Positions 8,571 through 14,058 of a DNA stretch of 64,000 nucleotides are shown here, in pieces (positions within the stretch are counted from its first letter, which is position 1; the number at the start of each line of letters is the position of its first letter). The DNA lies in contig NZ_CP110136.1 of assembly GCF_025979705.1 (NCBI RefSeq), positions 3,472,001-3,536,000 on the forward strand. The letters run 5' to 3'. The notes beneath the pieces are model-generated. The model was not told the DNA's origin. It saw only the letters and a program-made list of their open reading frames with translations, and did no database searches. Source of the stretch: Hymenobacter sp. YIM 151858-1 (lineage in GTDB: Bacteria; Bacteroidota; Bacteroidia; Cytophagales; Hymenobacteraceae). Made by a program: the position numbers and the translations under genes.

Positions 8571-9184
8571 TTCATCGTAGGGTAAACCCCAATAACAATA
8601 GGTGAATACCCTACGATGGGAGTATAGGTAGAGTACGAATACTTCCGATATCTACCCGTAGAACTCCCCAGCACCCATCGGAAAAGCCCACGGCAGCGAA
8701 CGGCCGTAGGCTTTTCTTTCTCCGTAGCAAAGCGAAGGGAGAAAGGAAACAGTAAGCGTGTGCGGTGAACGTAGCGCCCCGCAGGGATTGATTCTGGGCA
8801 CAGCAAAGCGAAGCCCGGAAGCAATAGCGTAGTGTGGAACGACTTCGGAACTCCTGAAACCCACCAAATGACTTACCCGTGTCGGTTTTCACTATCTGTC
8901 CCTCCCCAGCGGTATAGGTACTGCTCCCCAGAGTTCCACCTGAGTAAACCCTTGCCAACCCTAGCAAAGCGTATTAGAAAGTTCTGGAAAGTCACTATAT
9001 ATATTTGATAGGGGAGGGGGTATCCGCCCCCTCCTGCTCCTCCTACTGCCCCCCACAATGCTGGGATAACAGATGTATAATTTTTTCAAAAAAAATTGAT
9101 ATATAAAATCGATTTTGCAATATGTAAAAACCCCATCGCTGAAAAGCAATGGGGTTCCTGGACTTCATACTGTAGGTAATTGCC
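8571..9184. other. structured non-coding region, candidate replication or transfer origin
   Basis: About 614 bases without a gene but dense in structure. Inverted repeats: 8573-8584/8607-8618; 8681-8694/8703-8716 (one mismatch); 8712-8723/8738-8749 (imperfect); 8792-8799/8813-8820 (one mismatch); 9013-9020/9027-9034 (G-rich). The word agcaaagcgaag occurs at 8726-8737 and 8802-8813 in the loops of two hairpins, with a partial copy at 8963-8971. Direct repeats: ctccccag at 8664, 8902 and 8924; gtataggta at 8622 and 8912. The position behind a rolling-circle-type Rep suggests an origin. That function is inferred. Confidence 0.55.
9129..9156 (-). terminator. terminator of the element lipoprotein gene
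   Basis: Twelve-base arms at 9129-9140 and 9145-9156, with one mismatch and a GAAA-like loop, are followed on the minus strand by a T tract (the A run at 9126-9130). It lies 29 nt after the stop of the minus-strand lipoprotein gene. Confidence 0.75.
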
Positions 9185-9676
9185 CTATTGAAGGGTGTAG
9201 GAATCCTTGGTGCTAATACCGCCTGTTGAATTGTACGTAGTGGTGGTATTATCGAGGATTATCCGCTTAACAGAAGAACCCTCAACGAATATTTCAGCAG
9301 TCAAGCTTGTATTTCCCTGTATTCTGTTAGGAGTCCGGATACGGTCAAAGCTCAGTTGAATATTAAACTTCTCTCCTTTTTTAACTGTGGGATAGTCGTA
9401 AGTTACGCTCGGCCGATTGGTGCTATTGTACTCAGCATTTTCGCCAGTCGTTTGCGTAGCCGTTTCATATTCAACATTACTGCTCGCGCCTAGGGTGCTC
9501 GTATAGATACCTGGTTGGTTCGTGCTTAGTGCTCCACCTGCGTTGACGCTGGTAATCACTATGCGGACTGCTTTGGTAGGAGAAGGGTCCTCTTTCTTGT
9601 CATCACCGCAGCTTGTTAAGAGGAGACTTGCGGTAATCAGGGGTAACGCCAGGAGGCGCGAAAAGTGGCGTTTCAT
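9185..9676 (-). CDS. small lipoprotein, cargo of the element
   Basis: A 163-residue protein with a signal peptide ending in a clear lipobox (ITASLLLTSC, Cys at about 23), then an acidic linker (GDDKKEDPSP) and a beta-rich domain of about 130 residues with many Ser, Thr and Asn. I do not recognise the domain. It should be anchored to a membrane after export. As the only non-mobility gene in the element it could alter the host envelope, for example by excluding related elements or phages, but nothing in the sequence proves this. It is divergent from the XRE regulator, and a palindrome lies in the shared promoter region. Confidence 0.75.
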   Translation of the reverse strand: MKRHFSRLLALPLITASLLLTSCGDDKKEDPSPTKAVRIVITSVNAGGALSTNQPGIYTSTLGASSNVEYETATQTTGENAEYNSTNRPSVTYDYPTVKKGEKFNIQLSFDRIRTPNRIQGNTSLTAEIFVEGSSVKRIILDNTTTTYNSTGGISTKDSYTLQ

Positions 9677-9717
9677 GTTCGGCGGAAACGTGATGTAGTT
9701 GAGAGTGCTGTTTCGGC

Positions 9718-9725
9718 CAAAGATA
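9718..9725 (-). promoter_or_regulatory. -7 promoter element of the lipoprotein gene
   Basis: The minus strand reads TATCTTTG, an exact match to the Bacteroidetes TAnnTTTG box, 42 nt before the lipoprotein start codon. The -33 region would fall on the palindrome at 9743-9760; no good TTG at the usual spacing was found. Confidence 0.5.
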
Positions 9726-9742
9726 GACAGTGAACCTCAATT

Positions 9743-9760
9743 GGCATCTAAAAAGATGCC
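9743..9760. promoter_or_regulatory. candidate operator palindrome
   Basis: ggcatct, aaaa, agatgcc: perfect 7-bp arms around 4 A. It sits between the divergent lipoprotein and XRE genes, where the -33 region of the lipoprotein promoter would lie. This is the typical place for an XRE-family operator. Confidence 0.5.
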
Positions 9761-9792
9761 AGTGCTCTTTGTTACAATCGACTGCTTGCACT

Positions 9793-10026
9793 GTGGCAGA
9801 ACACCAGGGCAAGACGTTAAGGCATCAATCCAAGCTAGAGGAGTTTGGGCTTAAGCTACGCCGTTTACGGGATGCCAAAGGGCTTAGCCAGCAAGAGCTA
9901 GCTGATATCGCCGAGGTTGCTAAGCCTACGGTACAACGTATCGAGAAGGGTACAACTTCTGCTAGGTTGGATATCCTGTATTCGTTGGCGGAAGCCCTTG
10001 GAGTTAAGCTTTCGGAACTGTTATAG
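9793..10026 (+). CDS. XRE-family helix-turn-helix regulator
   Basis: A Cro/C1-type regulator of about 77 residues. The HTH reads LRRLRDAKGLSQQELADIAE, VAKPTVQRIEKG, then TSARLDILYSLAEALGVKLSELL, the full five-helix HTH_3 pattern with no extra domain. The frame is open from a GTG at 9730, which overlaps the palindromic region; the GTG at 9793 leaves that region free for regulation and is preferred. It is divergent from the lipoprotein gene and converges on the excisionase-like gene. It probably represses itself and the lipoprotein. Confidence 0.8.
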   Translation: MAEHQGKTLRHQSKLEEFGLKLRRLRDAKGLSQQELADIAEVAKPTVQRIEKGTTSARLDILYSLAEALGVKLSELL

Positions 10027-10043
10027 AACAGCACGTCGAAGTG

Positions 10044-10382
10044 CTAGCGCGTAACCTTGCTGTTGCCACGTGCGGGCTTTGAGCCTTTTCGAGTAAGTAC
10101 GGGGTAGTCATCGTAGAACCTCCAATAGTCCTCTACCGAGACTCGGTAGAGCGGCTTGCTGGGAGTTCCCCAATTGCGAGCTTTTAACTTCCCATCGGCA
10201 ACCCACCGCTCAACAGTTTTACGCACAACGCCAGCGTTGGTCGCTACCTCTTCTAGGGTCAGCATCTTCAACTCATGCCGGGACTGTTGCGAGGCTAACG
10301 CTTCATCAATGCGGGGCAGTAACCCCGTTAGGATGGCAGCGGAAAGTTCCTGGATTTCGAGAGCGGTAAGGGTCAGTACCAT
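10044..10382 (-). CDS. excisionase-like helix-turn-helix protein
   Basis: A 112-residue protein with a MerR/excisionase-type winged HTH of the HTH_17 group at about residues 38-92: MLTLEEVATNAGVVRKTVERWVADG, then a wing and RVSVEDYWRF. The N-terminal third is a helix. Proteins of this kind in tRNA-integrated elements usually act as the directionality factor that bends the attachment arms. Its place about 210 nt from the right-end arm repeat supports this, but it could also be a plain regulator. Confidence 0.7.
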   Translation of the reverse strand: MVLTLTALEIQELSAAILTGLLPRIDEALASQQSRHELKMLTLEEVATNAGVVRKTVERWVADGKLKARNWGTPSKPLYRVSVEDYWRFYDDYPVLTRKGSKPARGNSKVTR

Positions 10383-10592
10383 GAGCGAGAAGGGACAAAT
10401 AGTCTTACCCGTCAGTTTTGATTAGGCCATTCCCCTGAGTGAGGTAGTTCCTGGTGACGTGGTCTGCCGTTTCTATTGACAGCTCGGACAAAAACTTACC
10501 TCTGCATGATTTTTAAGAGAACTCTAGCAACTAGCCCGTAGCTAGGATATCAATTCTAGAGGAAAATAGGCCCAAAAGGAGTACACAGAAGC

Positions 10593-10615
10593 CATATCGA
10601 TACTCAACCGATACT
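10593..10615. repeat. right arm-type repeat, probable integrase site
   Basis: Matches 5133-5155 at 21 of 23 bases in direct orientation, with the same two CGATACT words 11 bases apart. It lies 58 bases inside the right attachment core. Confidence 0.6.
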
Positions 10616-10630
10616 TGCGAAAACAAAAAA

Positions 10631-10665
10631 CCCGCTAAATGCTTCGTAAAGAAGCAGTTAGCGGG
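10631..10665 (-). terminator. terminator now serving tRNA-Phe
   Basis: Arms 10631-10645 and 10651-10665 with a single mismatch and a 5-nt loop; the A-rich run at 10621-10630 gives a U tract on the minus strand. It lies inside the element end and replaces the host terminator displaced to 4986-5013. Confidence 0.8.
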
Positions 10666-10672
10666 GTTGGTT

Positions 10673-10695
10673 GTGGTGATGGACGGAATCGAACC
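10673..10695. other. attR, right attachment core
   Basis: The first 15 bases are identical to 5018-5032. They overlap the acceptor stem and part of the T arm of tRNA-Phe, so insertion left the gene complete. Confidence 0.85.
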
Positions 10696-10746
10696 GCCGA
10701 CACAAGGATTTTCAGTCCTTTGCTCTACCAGCTGAGCTACATCACC
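10674..10746 (-). tRNA. tRNA-Phe (GAA)
   Basis: A 73-nt cloverleaf on the minus strand. The acceptor stem GGTGATG pairs with CATCACC, the anticodon GAA lies at 10711-10713, and the T arm reads GGTTCGATTCC. The CCA end is not encoded. Its 3' end is the insertion site of the mobile element. Confidence 0.97.
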
Positions 10747-10774
10747 ATGTGCCATTTGGTGGCTGAATGGAGCG

Positions 10775-10804
10775 CAAAACTAGCAACCAGATCTTACAAT
10801 GCAA
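10775..10804 (-). promoter_or_regulatory. promoter of tRNA-Phe
   Basis: On the minus strand TTG at 10804-10802, 19 bases, then TAGTTTTG at 10782-10775: a full match to the Bacteroidetes -33/-7 pattern, about 29 nt before the tRNA 5' end. Confidence 0.7.
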
Positions 10805-10911
10805 TATTTCTGCTGAAAAAAATCTTTGCCCCGAAACGGATTACTTTTGCTCACGTAGCAAAAGTATTAGGCATGCCTACTATCTTGCCGCCAACGAAAA
10901 CTCGCTGAGTT

Positions 10912-12267
10912 GTGATTCAACAAATTCTTTTTCTGCTCGTCGCGGTCCTAGGGATAGGACTGTTTGTGTGGCAGGTGCGAAAGATTCGCGCCAACATTCT
11001 GAAGGGTAAGGACCGCGTGATGGGCGGCTCCGTGAGTGAGCGAATCAACAAAACCTTGCTGGTGGCGTTTGGCCAGCAAAAGATGTTTAAGCGCATCACG
11101 CCGGCGCTGCTGCACTTGGTGGTGTACGTGGGCTTCTTGGTCATCAACGTCGAGGTCATCGAAATCATGATCGACGGCATCTTCGGCACGCACCGCGCCC
11201 TGAGCTTCATGGGCCCGGTGTACGATGTGCTGATGGCCACCAACGAAATCCTAGGTGCTCTGGTGATTGTGGCGGTGGTGGCCCTGTGGTGGCGCCGCAA
11301 CCGCAGCCAGCCAGTACGCCGCTTTACGGGCGTGGAGATGCGCGCCTGGCCGCGCCTCGATGCCAACGTGATTCTGTACGTGGAGGTAATCCTGATGGCG
11401 GCGCTGTTCACCATGAACACCGCCGACCTGAAGCTGCACCAGCTCGAGGGCGTTGATCTGCCCGGCACGTTCCCCATCAGCTCGCTGCTGGTAGGCCTGT
11501 TCCCCGACAACGTAGCCGCGCTGCACGTGTTGGAGCGCGTTGGCTGGTGGCTCCACATTCTGGGTATTCTGGCCTTCCTGAACTACCTGCCGTCGTCGAA
11601 GCACTTCCACATCATCATGGCTTTCCCGAACGTGTACTACACGCGTTTGGTACCGCAGGGTCAGTTCTCGAACGTGGATAGCATCACGCACGAGGTAAAG
11701 GCCATGATGGACCCGAGCTACCAGGTGCCTGCCGGCCCCGTGGATGCCGACGGCAACCCCGTGGTGCAGCGCTTCGGCGCCAAAGATGCCGACGACCTCT
11801 CGTGGCTGAATTTGCTGAACGCCTACTCCTGCACCGAGTGCGGCCGCTGCACCTCAGTGTGCCCGGCCAACCTCACGGGCAAGCTGCTCTCGCCGCGCAA
11901 AATCATCATGGACACGCGCGACCGGATTGAGGAGAAGTACGAGTCGCCGCTGATTTTCAGCCCCAACAAGTACAACGGCGAAATCGGCGCCGAAAGCGAA
12001 GACGGCTCGCTGGTGCGCGGCAAGGTTACGCCCGAAGAGCTGTGGGCCTGCACCACCTGCAACGCCTGCGTAGAGGCCTGCCCCGTAAACATCAACCCGC
12101 TCGATAGCATCGTGGAGATGCGCCGCTACCTGGTGCTCGAGGAGTCGGCCGCGCCGCACTCGCTCAACGTGATGTTCAGCAACATCGAGAACAACGGCGC
12201 GCCGTGGGCCTTCTCGCCCTCCGACCGCTTTAACTGGGCCGACGAGCTGTACGTGGCCGAGAAATAA
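10912..12267 (+). CDS. membrane Fe-S oxidoreductase subunit (4Fe-4S dicluster with cytochrome-b-like N-terminus)
   Basis: A 451-residue electron-transfer protein. The N-terminal half has about five hydrophobic segments and resembles NarI/HdrE-type membrane domains. The C-terminal half binds two 4Fe-4S clusters, with motifs CTECGRCTSVCPAN and CTTCNACVEACPVN. It pairs with the CCG-domain protein encoded next, like the two parts of heterodisulfide-reductase or GlpC/LutA-type enzymes. The electron donor is not visible; Bacteroidetes homologues are often linked to flavoprotein or quinone electron flow. The start is the GTG at 10912; a TACTTTTG box at 10842-10849 is a plausible -7 element. Confidence 0.85.
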   Translation: MIQQILFLLVAVLGIGLFVWQVRKIRANILKGKDRVMGGSVSERINKTLLVAFGQQKMFKRITPALLHLVVYVGFLVINVEVIEIMIDGIFGTHRALSFMGPVYDVLMATNEILGALVIVAVVALWWRRNRSQPVRRFTGVEMRAWPRLDANVILYVEVILMAALFTMNTADLKLHQLEGVDLPGTFPISSLLVGLFPDNVAALHVLERVGWWLHILGILAFLNYLPSSKHFHIIMAFPNVYYTRLVPQGQFSNVDSITHEVKAMMDPSYQVPAGPVDADGNPVVQRFGAKDADDLSWLNLLNAYSCTECGRCTSVCPANLTGKLLSPRKIIMDTRDRIEEKYESPLIFSPNKYNGEIGAESEDGSLVRGKVTPEELWACTTCNACVEACPVNINPLDSIVEMRRYLVLEESAAPHSLNVMFSNIENNGAPWAFSPSDRFNWADELYVAEK

Positions 12268-12377
12268 GCTGTCAGCTATTGGCTATTAGCTGTTAGTGAG
12301 CAGCAAAGCCAGTTGTTGCAGCCGAAAACGCATCATTCAAAAAACACTAACAGCTGAAAGCCAACAGCTAACAGCTT
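12266..12377. repeat. heptad-periodic intergenic inverted repeat
   Basis: Arms 12266-12298 and 12345-12377 match at 29 of 33 positions as an inverted repeat. Each arm is itself a degenerate tandem of 7-mers (AGCTGTC, AGCTATT, GGCTATT, AGCTGTT; CACTAAC, AGCTGAA, AGCCAAC, AGCTAAC). It begins in the stop codon of the upstream gene and ends 12 nt before the next ATG. Confidence 0.8.
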
Positions 12378-12388
12378 CGCAAAAAAAT

Positions 12389-13285
12389 ATGGCTGAGCAA
12401 GTAGCCAAGCGTCAAGTAAATGTTCCTCTGATGGCCGACCTCGCCGCCCGCGGCGAGCAGCCCGAGGTGTTGTTCTGGGTAGGTTGTGCCGGCGCCTTCG
12501 ACGACCGGTACAAGCGCGTTACCCGGGCCTTTGTGCGCATTCTGGAGCACGTGGGCGTGAAGTACGCCGTGCTGGGCATGGAAGAAAGCTGCACCGGCGA
12601 CCCGGCCAAGCGCGCCGGCAACGAGTTCCTGTTTCAGATGCAGGCCATGCAGAACATCACCACGTTGGATGGCTACGGCATCAAGACGATTGTGACGGCC
12701 TGCCCGCACTGCTTCAACACCATCAAGAACGAGTACCCGGCCCTAGGTGGCAACTACGAGGTAATTCACCACAGCACCTTCCTGCAGCAACTCATCAACG
12801 ATGGCCGCGTGAAAGTGCAGGGCGGCGAGTCGTTCAAGGGGCGCCGCATCACCTTCCACGACTCCTGCTACCTGGGCCGCGCCAACGACATTTACGAAGC
12901 CCCGCGCGAAGTATTGGCTGCTTTGGATGCCGACCTCGTGGAGATGAAGCGCAGCAAAGCCAACGGCCTGTGCTGCGGTGCCGGCGGCGCGCAGATGTGG
13001 AAAGAGCCCGAGCCCGGCAAAAAGGACATCAACATTGAGCGCACCGAGGAAGCCCTGGCCACGCTCGATGGCAACGCGGCCGCGCTCGACAACCTCTACG
13101 GCGTGGAAAGCGGCAACGCCGGCGCTACGCCCGCCAAGGGCAACGGCAACGGCATCATTGCGGTGGGCTGCCCCTTCTGCATGACGATGATGAGCGACGG
13201 CGTGAAAAACAAAGAGCGCGAAAGCTCGGTGCAGGTATTCGACCTGGCCGAGCTGGTAGCCTCGGCCGAAGGCTTGAACGCCTAA
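12389..13285 (+). CDS. CCG-domain Fe-S protein (HdrB/GlpC-like subunit)
   Basis: A 298-residue cytoplasmic Fe-S protein. Two cysteine-rich CCG-type regions are visible: an N-terminal set (WVGCAG, SCTGDPAKR, TACPHCFNTI) and a C-terminal set (HDSCYLGR, GLCCGAGGAQMW, AVGCPFCMTMM). CCG domains hold a non-cubane or 4Fe-4S cluster at the substrate side of heterodisulfide-reductase-like enzymes. The frame is open upstream to 12296, but that part is the repeat element, so the ATG at 12389 is chosen. It forms an operon with the membrane dicluster subunit. Confidence 0.88.
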   Translation: MAEQVAKRQVNVPLMADLAARGEQPEVLFWVGCAGAFDDRYKRVTRAFVRILEHVGVKYAVLGMEESCTGDPAKRAGNEFLFQMQAMQNITTLDGYGIKTIVTACPHCFNTIKNEYPALGGNYEVIHHSTFLQQLINDGRVKVQGGESFKGRRITFHDSCYLGRANDIYEAPREVLAALDADLVEMKRSKANGLCCGAGGAQMWKEPEPGKKDINIERTEEALATLDGNAAALDNLYGVESGNAGATPAKGNGNGIIAVGCPFCMTMMSDGVKNKERESSVQVFDLAELVASAEGLNA

Positions 13286-13317
13286 CCGCCGCAGCCGCAA
13301 AACCTGCCTAACTTGAG

Positions 13318-13353
13318 GCCCGCGCCGCCGGAACTTTGCTCCGGGGCGCGGGC
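13318..13353 (+). terminator. terminator of the Fe-S operon
   Basis: Nine-base G+C arms at 13318-13326 and 13345-13353, followed by TTTTGTTTT. It lies 33 nt after the stop of the CCG-domain gene. Confidence 0.85.
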
Positions 13354-13437
13354 TTTTGTTTTGAAAGCCGCAGGCACCTAGGGCCGGCAATTATTGCCTG
13401 CACCTGGGTGCCCGGTCCCTGATCTTTCTTGTCTGCT

Positions 13438-13932
13438 ATGTTCGTTTCGTTTCACGAACTCCCCGCCACGGCACGCATCTGGATTTACCAGGCCAGCCGC
13501 CCCCTTACCGAGGCCGAATTAGCCGCCGTGCAGCCCGCGCTGCAGCAATTTTCGGAAGCCTGGACGAGCCACGGCCGCGAGCTGCGCGCCTCGGCCGAGT
13601 TCCGCCACCGCCAGTTTTTGCTTATCGGCCTCGACGAAGCCGTGGCCGATGCCAGCGGCTGTTCCATCGACTCGTCGGTGCGTTTTGTGCGCGAGCTGGA
13701 GGCCGCCCTGGGTGTGGAGTTGCTGGCCAAGGAGCAACTGGCTTTCCTAGGCCCCGATGGGCAGGTGCAGCTCTTCAACCGCCGCGACTTGAAACAGGCC
13801 GTAGCCGAGGGCGCGCTGCAACCGAATTCTTTGTACTTCGACAACACCATAAGCCAACGCGGTGCGTTAGAGGCAGGGTGGCCCGCTCCGGCTTCGGCTA
13901 CGTGGCTGGCGCGGTATTTCAGCGCTTCCTAG
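13438..13932 (+). CDS. conserved hypothetical protein, unknown function
   Basis: A soluble protein of about 164 residues without signal peptide or membrane segment. Homologues in Bacteroidetes are often labelled ABC transporter ATPase, but no Walker A, signature or Walker B motif is present, so that label is not supported. The fold looks alpha/beta, with a tail NSLYFDNTISQRGALEAGW that resembles a conserved family end. The ATG at 13438 is preferred over a TTG three codons earlier. It lies between the Fe-S operon and the PorE-like gene with its own spacers on both sides. Confidence 0.65.
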   Translation: MFVSFHELPATARIWIYQASRPLTEAELAAVQPALQQFSEAWTSHGRELRASAEFRHRQFLLIGLDEAVADASGCSIDSSVRFVRELEAALGVELLAKEQLAFLGPDGQVQLFNRRDLKQAVAEGALQPNSLYFDNTISQRGALEAGWPAPASATWLARYFSAS

Positions 13933-14058
13933 AAAAAGCTGCGCGGCGGCCGATTGCTTCGTAAACTTAGTATTATTGTTAGCCCAAGTTGGGTTGAAGG
14001 CGGCTCCGCACCTAGGGCCGCAGCCCACCCAACGACACCCCACCTTTCCTTCTGACCC

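Larger units (their letters stand above)
5018..10687. mobile_element. integrated element in tRNA-Phe, about 5.66 kb
   Basis: The element is bounded by a direct repeat made of the 3' end of tRNA-Phe: 15 identical bases at 5018-5032 and 10673-10687, with partial identity for 8 more. The intact tRNA stays at the right end. Inside are a tyrosine recombinase next to the left end, an excisionase-like gene near the right end, a Rep_trans-like initiator, XRE and ribbon-helix-helix regulators, a lipoprotein and two non-coding blocks. G+C is visibly lower than in the flanks. No phage structural, Zot-like or conjugation genes are visible, so it is best called an integrative element of unknown transfer mode. 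Confidence 0.88.

Noticed and set aside
5018-10687. Element considered to be a complete filamentous prophage
   Set aside because: Apart from the Rep-like protein there is no Zot-type ATPase, coat or minor capsid protein, and the remaining non-coding space is too small to hide them.
12266-12377. Intergenic heptad repeats considered as CRISPR arrays
   Set aside because: The units are 7-8 bases, degenerate and in inverted arms, without spacers or nearby cas genes.
13438-13932. Annotation as ABC transporter ATPase
   Set aside because: None of the Walker A, Walker B or signature motifs is present; the label seems to be carried over from database entries.
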